From Kaistella sp. SH40-3 (GTDB taxonomy: Bacteria; Bacteroidota; Bacteroidia; Flavobacteriales; Weeksellaceae), in contig NZ_JAQYUS010000006.1 in the NCBI RefSeq assembly GCF_030686865.1, forward strand, positions 124,001-188,000: DNA of 64,000 bases. The letters are read 5' to 3'. The position numbers and the translations under genes were made by a program. Below, piece by piece: positions 9,155 through 18,225 of the stretch (positions within the stretch are counted from its first letter, which is position 1; the number at the start of each line of letters is the position of its first letter). Under the pieces are notes generated by a model. The model had not been told where the DNA came from. It made no database searches and saw only the letters and a list, made by a program, of their open reading frames with translations.

Positions 9155-10645
9155 TTATTTATCGGTGTAATCAGGATGAGGACCTGCAGGAACTGGATAT
9201 TCTTCAGTAAAACACCCAAAGCAATGGTTGGTGCTTCCAAGAATTTCCTTCAGATTTTCCATGCTTAAAAACTCCAGGGAATCAACGCCCAGGTATTTTC
9301 GTAATTCTTCAACAGTCATATTGGCAGAAATCAAGTCATCTTTTGTTGGGGTATCGATTCCCAGATAACACGGCGCAATAATCGGTGGAGAAACACTTCT
9401 GAAGTGAATTTCTTTAACTCCGGCATCTTTCAGAATTTTCACCAAACGTTTAGAAGTTGTGCCACGAACGATGGAATCGTCGATAATCACTACTCTCTTT
9501 CCTTTAATTTCAGAAATAATTGGATTCAGTTTTAGATTTACAATTCGTTCCCGCATTTCCTGAGTCGGAACGATGAAACTTCTACCGATATATCTGTTCT
9601 TAATTAAAACCGGACGAAACGGAATACCGGAAGCAACAGAAAAACCAATCGCTGCAGGAACTCCAGAATCTGGAACTCCGATAACGATATCTGCTTCTAC
9701 AGGCGCTTGCTCCCAAATTTTCATTCCGGATTTCTCCCGAGTTTCGTGAACATTAATCCCTTCCATTATCGAATCTGGTCGGGCGAAATAAATATATTCG
9801 AAAGCACACGTTCTTTTCTCGCAGTTTTCTATGGCCATGAAACTTTGTAAACCGGCTTCATTTTCGTTGGTATAAATAATTTCTCCAGGTAAAATATCAC
9901 GAACGTATTGCGCTCCAACAGCGTCCAGCGCTACAGATTCTGAAGCCACAACATAAGTCTTTTCATCAATCGCACCTAAAACCAACGGACGAATTCCATG
10001 AAAATCACGGAAGGCAAAGAACTTATTTCTCGTCATTCCAACGACAGAATACGCACCTTGAATTTTTCCCATGGTCGTTTTAATCGCCGCACGCAACCCT
10101 AAATCAAGATGTTTCTGAATTAATCTCAGAATGACTTCAGAGTCAGAAGTTGCCCTAAAAACTACGCCTTCCTCTTCCAGTTCTCTTTTTAATTCCGCTG
10201 CATTGGTTAAATTTCCGTTGTGTGCAATCGTAAGAATGGTCTGATCATATTCATTCTTGGCAAAAAAGGGCTGGAAATTATATTTTTTCTTGTCGCCTGC
10301 CGTGGTATATCGCGTGTGTCCAATCGCAGAATTTCCCATAAAGGTTTCTGGTTCTCGGATTTCTTTGAACACATCGAGCACCAAACCTTCATCTTTAATA
10401 TTGAAAATTTTGCCCTGTTTCATTACAGAAATCCCACAGGCTTCCTGACCACGGTGCTGCAAAGCAAAAAGTCCAAATTGCGACATCGAAAACGTATCAA
10501 CATCGTTATCTGAATAGATTCCGAAAATCCCACATTCCTCAGCAGGAGCGTCAAACGGATCATCTGTTTTAAGAAGATTTCTACCGTACGTATTTTCCTT
10601 AAATTGGTTTAAATAATCTTCTCTGTGTTGTTGTAAATCTTTCAT
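9155..10645 (-). CDS. purF: Amidophosphoribosyltransferase
   Basis: A 496-residue enzyme making phosphoribosylamine from PRPP and glutamine, the first committed purine step. From ATG at 10645 the Ntn catalytic Cys lies at residue 38 (ECGIFGIY), so a propeptide of 37 residues must be removed. The PRPP loop VVIIDDSIVRGTTSKR is intact. Cysteines at CAFEYIYFARPDS, PPIIAPCYLG and the final HCFGC match the four [4Fe-4S] ligands of Bacillus-type PurF. An upstream in-frame TTG (10660) is possible, but the ATG gives the usual N-terminus. The gene lies 18 bases after purC and is probably cotranscribed with it. Activity should be feedback-inhibited by purine nucleotides, as in the family. Confidence 0.95.
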   Translation of the reverse strand: MKDLQQHREDYLNQFKENTYGRNLLKTDDPFDAPAEECGIFGIYSDNDVDTFSMSQFGLFALQHRGQEACGISVMKQGKIFNIKDEGLVLDVFKEIREPETFMGNSAIGHTRYTTAGDKKKYNFQPFFAKNEYDQTILTIAHNGNLTNAAELKRELEEEGVVFRATSDSEVILRLIQKHLDLGLRAAIKTTMGKIQGAYSVVGMTRNKFFAFRDFHGIRPLVLGAIDEKTYVVASESVALDAVGAQYVRDILPGEIIYTNENEAGLQSFMAIENCEKRTCAFEYIYFARPDSIMEGINVHETREKSGMKIWEQAPVEADIVIGVPDSGVPAAIGFSVASGIPFRPVLIKNRYIGRSFIVPTQEMRERIVNLKLNPIISEIKGKRVVIIDDSIVRGTTSKRLVKILKDAGVKEIHFRSVSPPIIAPCYLGIDTPTKDDLISANMTVEELRKYLGVDSLEFLSMENLKEILGSTNHCFGCFTEEYPVPAGPHPDYTDK

Positions 10646-10663
10646 TTTTAGTTTTCCCAAAAA

Positions 10664-11383
10664 TTATTTTTGAAGAACTTTTTTCAATCGTTCATAAATT
10701 TCTACATACGCTTCTGTCACTTCACCCAAATCGCGTCTGAAACGGTCTTTATCGAGTTTCTTCATCGTATCTTTATCCCAAAGTCTGCAAGTATCTGGTG
10801 AAATTTCGTCAGCCAGGATAATTTTACCGTCCGAATCTTTACCTAATTCAATTTTGAAATCAACCAAGATAATATTCATTTGATCAAAAAGATCGATTAA
10901 AATATCATTAATATCAGACGTCAATTCGTACATTTCATCCAGTTCCTCATACGTTGCTGCACCCAGGAAAACGGCGTGGTGATCATTGATGAGTGGATCT
11001 CCAAGATCATCTCTCTTATAACATAGATCAAAAATGGTTACGGGAGATTTTACTCCTTCTTCTACACCTAATCTTTGCGCCATACTTCCGGCAGCGTAAT
11101 TACGAACCACCATTTCCAATGGAATAATGTGGACTCTTTTCACCAACTGTTCTCTTTCGTCTAACTTTTTGATGAAGTGAGTAGGAATTCCTTTTTTATT
11201 CAAGTATTCGAAAATCAAGGTGGTAATGGCATTATTCATTTCCCCTTTTAAATCAAATTGTCCTTTTTTTTGCGCATTGAAAGCGGTTGCATCATCTTTA
11301 AAACGGACAATCACTTCATTGGGATTATCAGTTTCGAAAACTTGCTTTGCCTTTCCTTCATAAAGCATTGCTCCTTTTGTCAT
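10664..11383 (-). CDS. purC: Phosphoribosylaminoimidazole-succinocarboxamide synthase (SAICAR synthase)
   Basis: A 239-residue ATP-dependent ligase joining CAIR and aspartate in purine synthesis. The N-terminal ATP-binding region [29 protein letters not shown], the central signature [19 protein letters not shown] (about residues 93-111), and LVDFKIELG and [14 protein letters not shown] near the C-terminus are all recognisable. The length is typical. It is followed closely by purF. Upstream, hairpins at 11422-11465 separate it from the DUF3307 gene, so purC-purF probably form their own transcript. Confidence 0.96.
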   Translation of the reverse strand: MTKGAMLYEGKAKQVFETDNPNEVIVRFKDDATAFNAQKKGQFDLKGEMNNAITTLIFEYLNKKGIPTHFIKKLDEREQLVKRVHIIPLEMVVRNYAAGSMAQRLGVEEGVKSPVTIFDLCYKRDDLGDPLINDHHAVFLGAATYEELDEMYELTSDINDILIDLFDQMNIILVDFKIELGKDSDGKIILADEISPDTCRLWDKDTMKKLDKDRFRRDLGEVTEAYVEIYERLKKVLQK

Positions 11384-11421
11384 TTTTACTTTTTATTAAA
11401 TTTTTACTTTCTATTTATTTT

Positions 11422-11465
11422 GTAGGGTTAAAACCCTACTCTTTTTTAAATCGCCACTTCGTGGC
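11422..11465 (-). terminator. Two hairpins between DUF3307 gene and purC
   Basis: GCCAC-TTC-GTGGC (11453-11465) and GTAGGGTTAAAACCCTAC (11422-11439). Each is a perfect inverted repeat directly downstream of the DUF3307 gene. The T-runs are weak, so termination is likely but not certain. The second resembles the GGGCTAAAGCCC family at 5799. Confidence 0.5.
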
Positions 11466-11473
11466 TTGCGGAA

Positions 11474-12175
11474 TTATAATTTAACTAAAATTCCTGTAAG
11501 AACTGCGATGCCAAAACTTAGCAAAGTTCCTATTAATACATACTCTGTAAGTTTCCTCTGTTTTGCTTCTGCGAGATCACTGAATCTGAAAACCGATTTT
11601 GCGGCAATCATAAAACCTACGCCTTCCCAATGGTCGACCAAGATGAAAACGAAAACCAAAAGTCTTTCTAAAATTCCAATATATTTTCCGGCATTTACCA
11701 GAGATTCTGTTTGTAATTTACTGTGTTCAATGGTAATTGGTGTCCAAATAGAAATAACCGTTTTGATTAATATAGAAGATGGAACCGTGAGAAATACGAT
11801 TGCAGTTATTAATTTCAAACTTTCTGCATTGAAAAAATCTTCCCATCTGAAATAAGGAAAATAGAAAACCGAAACCGCTCCAATCACTAATATATGAGCA
11901 AGTTGATCGATAAAAAACCAGGTTCTTTTGGTCTTTGCATTCTGGAAATTCAGTTTTGTCCAGTCGATTAAAAAATGGGTGATTCCAATAATTAAAGCAA
12001 TCCACCATAATTTCAAATTCCATAAAAACACGAATGCCAGCACCGTATGCAACAAAACATGAATGTATAAATAGATACTGCCACCCTTTTTCTTCTCCTT
12101 AGCAGCAACCCAAGAATTAGGCTGAAGAATAAAATCTCCTAATAAATGTGCTAATATGAGAGGAATAAAAATCAT
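11474..12175 (-). CDS. DUF3307 integral membrane protein, SatD partner
   Basis: A 233-residue protein that starts directly after the satD stop with no gap, so the two are certainly cotranscribed and probably translationally coupled. I count about six hydrophobic stretches (near residues 1-18, 34-52, 56-72, 92-106, 121-140 and 208-230). Polar residues in or next to these stretches are H10-LLGD14-FILQ, H39-LLH43, TH67-FLID71 and D90-QLAH94. This H/D pattern resembles the layout of membrane-embedded metal-dependent hydrolases, though no enzyme activity is known to me for DUF3307. The positively charged C-terminal half may be a separate domain. It lies between the purL and purC genes. Function unknown; the pairing with SatD is its main clue. 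Confidence 0.85.
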   Translation of the reverse strand: MIFIPLILAHLLGDFILQPNSWVAAKEKKKGGSIYLYIHVLLHTVLAFVFLWNLKLWWIALIIGITHFLIDWTKLNFQNAKTKRTWFFIDQLAHILVIGAVSVFYFPYFRWEDFFNAESLKLITAIVFLTVPSSILIKTVISIWTPITIEHSKLQTESLVNAGKYIGILERLLVFVFILVDHWEGVGFMIAAKSVFRFSDLAEAKQRKLTEYVLIGTLLSFGIAVLTGILVKL

Positions 12176-12781
12176 TTATAATTCTGAGATTTTCTTTCTG
12201 AAAAACTGATCGGTTTCGTGGATCAAGTCGAAGTTTGCTCGTTTAAGCCTTTGACTAACTGATGATTGTGTGATATTCAATTCTTTTGCAAGGTCGTCCT
12301 GCGTTAATTCTGAATTGCATAATAACTGATGAATAATTTCGGCAGTTGCAACGGTCCAGTTATCAAAATCAATGGAAGCCCATTTGAAAAGGATATTCAG
12401 ATCTCTGTTTACTTTTTCATTTTCAGTTTGTATAGCCAATGTTCTTCCCTGAGATTTGATGTCGGTCAATAATCTTCCTGAATTCACGTAAGCAGAACCA
12501 TTTGATTCGGTAATTTTCTCAGATTGAAAAACTTCATTTCCAATCCCGATAGCAAGACGAACATCTAAATTTTCAAAACTTCTGATGAGTGATTTTAAAA
12601 GAAGCGCTCTATGGAACACTTGATCTACACTGCATTTCAATTGAAATTCATCGCCTCGATAAACTTCCCAATTTTCGGGCGTCGTTGACCACGTTCCCAT
12701 TAAATTTTTCAATTTTGGAAGCCATGTTTCAACATCTGATTTTTGAGAATTAATAATATCTCCGGTGATAATCGCAATCAT
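12176..12781 (-). CDS. SatD family protein: cyclase-like domain plus helix-turn-helix
   Basis: A 201-residue soluble protein. Residues 1-120 carry, in order, ITGD8-IINS, YRGD44-EFQL, VRLAIGIGNEVF (74-85) and GSAYVNSGR103-L. This is the motif order of class III nucleotide cyclase homology domains (two metal Asp, GIxxG, and the NxxxR segment). The Arg aligns, but the Asn is shifted by one residue, so nucleotide binding is more likely than cyclase activity. Residues 158-181 (ELTQDDLAKELNITQSSVSQ) form a clear helix-turn-helix. SatD is named from an acid-tolerance operon in streptococci. Here it heads a two-gene operon with DUF3307. Four inverted-repeat operators lie upstream and one overlaps its promoter, so it probably represses itself, perhaps in response to a nucleotide. 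Confidence 0.85.
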   Translation of the reverse strand: MIAIITGDIINSQKSDVETWLPKLKNLMGTWSTTPENWEVYRGDEFQLKCSVDQVFHRALLLKSLIRSFENLDVRLAIGIGNEVFQSEKITESNGSAYVNSGRLLTDIKSQGRTLAIQTENEKVNRDLNILFKWASIDFDNWTVATAEIIHQLLCNSELTQDDLAKELNITQSSVSQRLKRANFDLIHETDQFFRKKISEL

Positions 12782-12785
12782 GTTA

Positions 12786-12793
12786 CAAATATA
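12786..12793 (-). promoter_or_regulatory. satD promoter -7 element
   Basis: The minus strand reads TATATTTG, an exact TAnnTTTG, only 4 bases before the ATG. Transcription would begin at or next to the start codon, so the mRNA may be leaderless. The element overlaps operator site 1. Confidence 0.5.
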
Positions 12794-12913
12794 AGCAATA
12801 ATCCTTATAAATTAAAAATATAAGGCAAACACCTTATAATGTTTTGTTAAAATCCACTGTTAAATATAAGTCAATCCACTAATATATAATGAATATAAGC
12901 AAATTGACTTATA
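12790..12913 (-). promoter_or_regulatory. Four-site operator TATAAG-N8-CTTATA upstream of satD
   Basis: Site 1 at 12790-12809, site 2 at 12819-12838, site 3 at 12865-12884 (right half CTAATA, one mismatch) and site 4 at 12894-12913. Each is a 20-bp inverted repeat with an 8-base spacer. Starts are 29, 46 and 29 bases apart, giving two equal pairs. Site 1 overlaps the satD -7 element, and the -33 region would fall between sites 1 and 2. The symmetry fits a dimeric helix-turn-helix regulator; SatD is the obvious candidate. Confidence 0.75.
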
Positions 12914-12927
12914 ATTAAATTTTCTAT

Positions 12928-15900
12928 TTATTTAAAATACTCAACTCCGTTTTTAAAGATATTGTGATAATTCGCAGTTGGAATATTTTTCATTAACCCT
13001 TCAGCAAAACGTTCCGGATGTCCCATTCTTCCAAATATTTTTCCAGATTTTGAAGTGATTCCTTCAACACCGAATAAAGAGTTATTTGGATTGAATGGCA
13101 TTCCGTGTGCAACCTTTCCATCGTGATCAATGTATTGTGTTGCAATCTGACCGTTTTCGTACAATTCCTGAATCACCTTTTCTGAAGCCATAAAACGACC
13201 TTCACCGTGCGAAATCGGAATCGTGAAGACTTGATCTTTCATTCCTTTTAACCAAGGCGAATCGTCATTGATGACTTTCACATCAACCATTTGAGAAATG
13301 TGACGACCGATTGCATTGTGTGCTAAAGTCGGTGAATCTGCATCTAAATCCCGAATCTCACCATAAGGCAACAATCCAGATTTCACCAAGGCTTGGAAAC
13401 CATTACAGATTCCGAGAATCATTCCGTCGCGTTCCAATAATTGACGAACTGCATTTTTCATCTTCTCATTTTTCAAAACATTGACGATGAATTTTGCCGA
13501 ACCATCGGGTTCATCTCCGGCAGAAAAACCACCCGATAAAACTAAAATTTGGGACTGATTAATTTCCGAAATCCAGGCATCCAAACTTTCATTTAAAAGT
13601 TGGTGATTGAGATTAATTAAGGGTAACCCTGAAACTTCAGCGCCTTCTTTTCTAAACGCATTTTGAGTTTCATATTCACAATTTGTTCCTGGGAAAATCG
13701 GTGCAAAAACTTTCGGTTTCGCTAAATTGTGTTTTAAGATATGAATCGTTCGCGGCTGAATTGAATTCAATTTTGAATCAATTTCAACAACCACTTTCGC
13801 TTTTTCTTTGGTTGGAAAAAGTTCTTCAAAAGTCCCTTTCCATACTTCAAGTAATTTTTCGATATTAAATTCAAAACCACTGATTTTCAATATATTTGAA
13901 TTTTTAACTTCACCAATAACTTGAAGTAAATCATTTTCTAAAACCTCTGAACTTTCGATGATTAAACTTCCAATATTGTTTGTTAAAAGCAAATCTTCAT
14001 CTACTTTAATTTCCGCTCCAAGATGATTACCAAAACTCATTTTCGCAAGAGCAACTGCAACTCCACCCTCTTTAATCGTCTTCACCGAAACGATCTTTTT
14101 CGACTTAATATTTTCAAATATAAAATCAAAGATCTGTTTCAGATCTCCGTAATTCGGCATTCCATTTTCTTGCGAAATATGGTTGAACAAGTACAATTTA
14201 TTTCCGGCTTTTTTAAACTCCGGTGAAATGATAGTTGCCTTTTCTCCGTTCGCACAAGCAAACGAAATCAAGGTCGGTGGAACATGAATATCCTGGAAAC
14301 TTCCACTCATGGAATCTTTACCACCAATCGCAGCCAATTCGAAATTCATCTGCGCATCATACGCACCAAGTAAAGAAGCCAATGGTTTTCCCCACTTCTC
14401 CGGCTGATTTCCTAACTTCTCAAAATACTCCTGGAAACTCAAACGGATGTTTTTATAAGCACCACCCATCGCAACAATCTTCGCAACACTTTCAACAACA
14501 GCATTCGCAGCGCCAACCAAAGAGTTTTGAGACGATATTTCGGCATCAAATCCCCAACTTGCCAAAGAAACCGTTTCGATATTTTTAGCGTTTAAAATCG
14601 GTAGCGTTTGCACGCTTCCTTCCATTTCGGTCAACTGATGTTTTCCGCCAAACGGCATGGCCACAGAAGTTCCACCAACAGAAGCATCGAACATTTCAGC
14701 CAATCCTTTTTGGGAAGCGACATTTTTATCGGAAAGAATCTTTAAGAAATTCTCTTCACTGAATTTTATAATTTGATTTTCAACAGGTTGCAAGTGTGAA
14801 ACTTCAGCATGCTGCATTTTCGCACAACCATTGGTATCTAAAAATGCTCGGCTTAAATCAACGATTTTATTTCCTTGCCAGAACATTTGCATTCTGCCAG
14901 AGTCCGTTACTTTCGCAACTTCAACGGCTTTTATATTTTCTTTTTCACAGAACCTGATGAACTTTTCTTTGTCTTTCGCTTCAATGACAACTGCCATTCT
15001 TTCCTGGGATTCAGAAATCGCAAGTTCAGTTCCATTTAAACCTTCATATTTTAAAGGAAGGATATCGAGGTTAATTTCCAGTGAATCAGCAATTTCGCCA
15101 ATCGCAACTGAAACTCCACCTGCTCCAAAATCATTTGATTTTTTAATTAAAGTCGTGACTTCTGGATTCCTAAAGAGTCTTTGAATTTTACGTTCTTCAA
15201 CAGCATTTCCTTTCTGAACCTCGGTTGACAAAGTATGAATCGAGGTTTCATCCTGCACTTTAGAACTTCCACTTGCGCCACCAACTCCATCTCTTCCGGT
15301 TGCGCCACCTAATAAAATAACAAGATCACCATTTTGAGGCTGCTCTCTTTTTACCCAATCTTTTTTAACGGCACCAACGACAAAACCAACTTCCATTCGT
15401 TTTGCTTTGTAGCCATCGTGGTAAATTTCATTCACCGAAGTCGTGGCTAAACCAATTTGATTTCCATAAGAAGAATAACCGTTTGCGGCTTGTTTCGTAA
15501 TTGTACGTTGTGGAAGTTTTCCCGCTAAAGTTTCAGAAATCGGTTCTAAAACATTCGCGGCTCCGGACAAACGCATCGCCTGATACACGAAAGCACGTCC
15601 GGACAAAGGATCACGAATTGCACCACCTAAACAAGTTGAGGCACCACCAAAAGGTTCAATTTCAGTTGGGTGATTATGGGTTTCATTTTTAAATAACAGA
15701 TACCATGGTTCTTTCTTACCGTCGAATTCTGCTTCTATTTCAATCGTACAGGCATTTATTTCATCGGAAACAACCAGGTTTTCCAATTTACCTGTCTTAT
15801 GAAAATATCTTGCGCAAACCGTAGCCAAATCCATCAAAGAAACTGGTTTCGCTTCACGGCCCAAGAATTTTCTCTTTTCTAAATAATCATTAAAAATCGT

Positions 15901-16617
15901 TTTTAAAGTCGACTTAAAAGAATCATTAAACTGAATATCAGTCAATTCAGTTTCAAAAGTTGTGTGTCGGCAATGGTCGCTCCAATACGTATCCAGAACT
16001 TTAAGTTCCGTTTCTGTTGGATTTCTATTTTCTGTTTTAAAATAATTTTGAATAAATTCTAAATCATCAATATCCAAAGCAAAACCATGGTTGTCGTAAA
16101 ACGCTTTTAATTCTTCCGCAGAAAAATCGGTGAAACCTTCATGAACAATAACTGGATCTGGAGATTCCTCTGCTGGAATTTCTAATTTTGATAAATCTTT
16201 AACCTGAGATTCAACTTTATTAATTAAATGATTTTTAATGGTTTCTACGTCAGATTCAGAAACTCCGAATAATTCGACGAGTTTTCCACTTCTTACTTTA
16301 CCGTTCTCATTTTCAGTTAATAAGACAATACACTGTTGTGCTGAATCTGCACGCTGATCATATTGTCCAGGTAAATATTCGGTCGCGAAATGAGTGCTTT
16401 TCGCCGGATTTTCTTCATGCAAAATATCGGTCACCGGATCTACAAAAGTACTGTTGATGACTTTTGAAAACTCATTATCATTAACACCAAAAACATCATA
16501 AACATTATAGACTTTAACATCTTTAATAGTCGGAACAATATTTTTTATTTCATTAAAAACCTGCGGACTTTCAACATCGAAAATTCCTTTTTTTTCTACG
16601 AAGATTCTTTTTTTCAT
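12928..16617 (-). CDS. purL: Phosphoribosylformylglycinamidine synthase (single-chain)
   Basis: A 1229-residue long-form FGAM synthase that converts FGAR, glutamine and ATP to FGAM in purine synthesis. It has the N-terminal PurS-like region, a linker, two tandem AIRS-type ATP-binding halves (for example ETHNHPTEIEPFGGASTCLGG near residue 311 and GGKDSMSG in the second half) and a C-terminal class I glutaminase with the nucleophile in ILGICNGFQALVKSG and His in ISHGEGRF. The single-chain form is usual in Bacteroidota and gammaproteobacteria, unlike the split PurSLQ of Bacillus. It lies downstream of purB. The satD operators begin 15 bases past its stop. Confidence 0.97.
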   Translation of the reverse strand: MKKRIFVEKKGIFDVESPQVFNEIKNIVPTIKDVKVYNVYDVFGVNDNEFSKVINSTFVDPVTDILHEENPAKSTHFATEYLPGQYDQRADSAQQCIVLLTENENGKVRSGKLVELFGVSESDVETIKNHLINKVESQVKDLSKLEIPAEESPDPVIVHEGFTDFSAEELKAFYDNHGFALDIDDLEFIQNYFKTENRNPTETELKVLDTYWSDHCRHTTFETELTDIQFNDSFKSTLKTIFNDYLEKRKFLGREAKPVSLMDLATVCARYFHKTGKLENLVVSDEINACTIEIEAEFDGKKEPWYLLFKNETHNHPTEIEPFGGASTCLGGAIRDPLSGRAFVYQAMRLSGAANVLEPISETLAGKLPQRTITKQAANGYSSYGNQIGLATTSVNEIYHDGYKAKRMEVGFVVGAVKKDWVKREQPQNGDLVILLGGATGRDGVGGASGSSKVQDETSIHTLSTEVQKGNAVEERKIQRLFRNPEVTTLIKKSNDFGAGGVSVAIGEIADSLEINLDILPLKYEGLNGTELAISESQERMAVVIEAKDKEKFIRFCEKENIKAVEVAKVTDSGRMQMFWQGNKIVDLSRAFLDTNGCAKMQHAEVSHLQPVENQIIKFSEENFLKILSDKNVASQKGLAEMFDASVGGTSVAMPFGGKHQLTEMEGSVQTLPILNAKNIETVSLASWGFDAEISSQNSLVGAANAVVESVAKIVAMGGAYKNIRLSFQEYFEKLGNQPEKWGKPLASLLGAYDAQMNFELAAIGGKDSMSGSFQDIHVPPTLISFACANGEKATIISPEFKKAGNKLYLFNHISQENGMPNYGDLKQIFDFIFENIKSKKIVSVKTIKEGGVAVALAKMSFGNHLGAEIKVDEDLLLTNNIGSLIIESSEVLENDLLQVIGEVKNSNILKISGFEFNIEKLLEVWKGTFEELFPTKEKAKVVVEIDSKLNSIQPRTIHILKHNLAKPKVFAPIFPGTNCEYETQNAFRKEGAEVSGLPLINLNHQLLNESLDAWISEINQSQILVLSGGFSAGDEPDGSAKFIVNVLKNEKMKNAVRQLLERDGMILGICNGFQALVKSGLLPYGEIRDLDADSPTLAHNAIGRHISQMVDVKVINDDSPWLKGMKDQVFTIPISHGEGRFMASEKVIQELYENGQIATQYIDHDGKVAHGMPFNPNNSLFGVEGITSKSGKIFGRMGHPERFAEGLMKNIPTANYHNIFKNGVEYFK

Positions 16618-16662
16618 TTTTAATTTTTATAAATAAGATTTTATCCTATTCTTTATTAAAGC

Positions 16663-16675
16663 GTCCTTTCAGGAC
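16663..16675. repeat. Small hairpin GTCCT-TTC-AGGAC between purL and purB
   Basis: Perfect 5-bp arms within AAAGCGTCCTTTCAGGACTT. It resembles short intergenic hairpins common in Chryseobacterium genomes (from memory). It may form a weak processing or termination site between purB and purL. Confidence 0.4.
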
Positions 16676-16706
16676 TTTATAAGATTCATTTAATTGATAA
16701 AACTAT

Positions 16707-16735
16707 AAAAAAAATGCAGCCAAAAAGACTGCATT
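16707..16735 (-). terminator. Terminator of purB
   Basis: AATGCAG and CTGCATT arms (16713-16735) followed on the minus strand by a T-run. Confidence 0.65.
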
Positions 16736-16741
16736 AATAAT

Positions 16742-18169
16742 TTATACTTTAAGGTCGGCTTTTAACCCGATTAGGTCGGCATACTTTTGCAGAATTGGAT
16801 TTACCTCATTTTCAATAAACTCCTGCGTCTGAATCGGCGCGAATCCGATAAAGTTTTTCGGGTCGAGCACTTCTCTAATTTTTGATTTATCCATTTTTAA
16901 GGAAGTGTCGTTCATGATTCTGGCAATTAAATCATTTTCTTTTCCTTCCTCTTTAACTTTTTTACTCGCTTCCATGGAATGAACACGGATGGTTTCGTGA
17001 ATTTCCTGACGGTCACCGCCGGCCTTCACTTCTTCCATAATAATATATTCGGTCGCCATAAATGGAAGTTCATCCATAATATGTTTCTGAATTCTATTTT
17101 CGTAAACCACGATTCCGTTCATGATATTATTCCAGATCATCAGAATAGCATCAACTGAAAGAAACGCCTGGGGAATAGTCAATCGCTTATTGGCAGAATC
17201 ATCCAAAGTTCTCTCAAACCATTGTGTGGAAGCGACCATTGCGGAACTTGTAGAAAGTGACATCACAAATTTTGCCAAGGCTCCGATTCTTTCCGAACGC
17301 ATTGGATTTCGTTTGTAAGCCATCGCAGAAGATCCAATCTGATTCTTTTCGAAAGGTTCTTCAATTTCTTTTAAATTCTGAAGAAGTCTTAAATCGTTGG
17401 TGAATTTATGTGCAGATTGTGCAATATTAGAAAGTAAAGCAACAACTTTTGCATCAATTTTACGATCGTAAGTTTGTCCGGAAACTCCAAACACTTTATC
17501 GAAACCAAAACGCTTCGAAAGTTGTTTATCTAAATGTTTTACTTTGGAATAATCACCATCGAATAACTCTAAGAAACTTGCGGCAGTTCCGGTTGTTCCT
17601 TTTACACCTCTAAATCTTAAAGTTTCAATGAAAAATTCTAATTCTTCAAAATCTAAAACCAAAGACTGTAACCATAAAGTTGCCCGTTTTCCAACAGTAG
17701 TCAATTGTGCCGGTTGATAATGCGTAAAACCTAAAGTTGGCAAATCTTTATATTGAATAGCGAAATCAGCCAAATTTTTCATCACATTGACCAATTGTTT
17801 TCTGAGCAACAAAAGACCATCGCGCATCTGAATCAAATCGGTATTATCGCCAACAAAAGCCGAAGTGGCGCCAAGATGAATGATTCCTTTTGCTAAAGGA
17901 GCAGCGTCGCCATACGTGTGAACATGCGCCATCACGTCGTGACGGAATTTCTTCTCGTATTCAGCAGCCTTCACATAATCAATGTCTTCAGCGTTTTCTT
18001 TGAGTTGTGCGATTTGCTCATCGGAAATATCTAAACCTAAATCTTTTTCGATTTCGGCTAAGGCGATCCATAATTTTCTCCAGTTTCTGAACTTGTTGTT
18101 GGGAGAGAAATTATAGAGCATTTCCTCACTTGAATAGCGTTCTTCAAGAGGGTTTTTGTAGGAATTCAT
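16742..18169 (-). CDS. purB: Adenylosuccinate lyase
   Basis: A 475-residue lyase acting twice in purine synthesis (SAICAR to AICAR, and adenylosuccinate to AMP), releasing fumarate. Family signatures are HLGATSAFVGDNTDL (about residues 96-110), LPTLGFTHYQPAQLTTVGKR (about 146-165) with the catalytic His, KGTTGTAASFLELF, and the flexible signature loop IGSSAMAYKRNPMRSERIG (about 277-295), which carries the catalytic Ser. The protein belongs to the longer ADSL subtype found in Bacteroidota and eukaryotes. The purB, purL, purC and purF genes all point the same way, with SatD-DUF3307 in between; a terminator separates purB from purL. Confidence 0.96.
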   Translation of the reverse strand: MNSYKNPLEERYSSEEMLYNFSPNNKFRNWRKLWIALAEIEKDLGLDISDEQIAQLKENAEDIDYVKAAEYEKKFRHDVMAHVHTYGDAAPLAKGIIHLGATSAFVGDNTDLIQMRDGLLLLRKQLVNVMKNLADFAIQYKDLPTLGFTHYQPAQLTTVGKRATLWLQSLVLDFEELEFFIETLRFRGVKGTTGTAASFLELFDGDYSKVKHLDKQLSKRFGFDKVFGVSGQTYDRKIDAKVVALLSNIAQSAHKFTNDLRLLQNLKEIEEPFEKNQIGSSAMAYKRNPMRSERIGALAKFVMSLSTSSAMVASTQWFERTLDDSANKRLTIPQAFLSVDAILMIWNNIMNGIVVYENRIQKHIMDELPFMATEYIIMEEVKAGGDRQEIHETIRVHSMEASKKVKEEGKENDLIARIMNDTSLKMDKSKIREVLDPKNFIGFAPIQTQEFIENEVNPILQKYADLIGLKADLKV

Positions 18170-18193
18170 TCTTTCTTTTACTTTTTACTTGCA

Positions 18194-18201
18194 CAAATTT
18201 A
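18194..18201 (-). promoter_or_regulatory. Putative -7 element for purB
   Basis: The minus strand reads TAAATTTG, matching TAnnTTTG, 25 bases before the ATG. No clear -33 element. Confidence 0.4.
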
Positions 18202-18225
18202 AGTAAAATTTTTGAGCCTTAAAAT

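Noticed and set aside
9155-10660. Longer purF starting at 10660
   Set aside because: That start is TTG only three bases after the purC stop; the ATG at 10645 gives the expected N-terminus.
12782-12927. Purine riboswitch upstream of satD or the pur genes
   Set aside because: The region consists of inverted repeats with DNA-operator spacing, and the promoter lies at the start codon, leaving no leader for a riboswitch.
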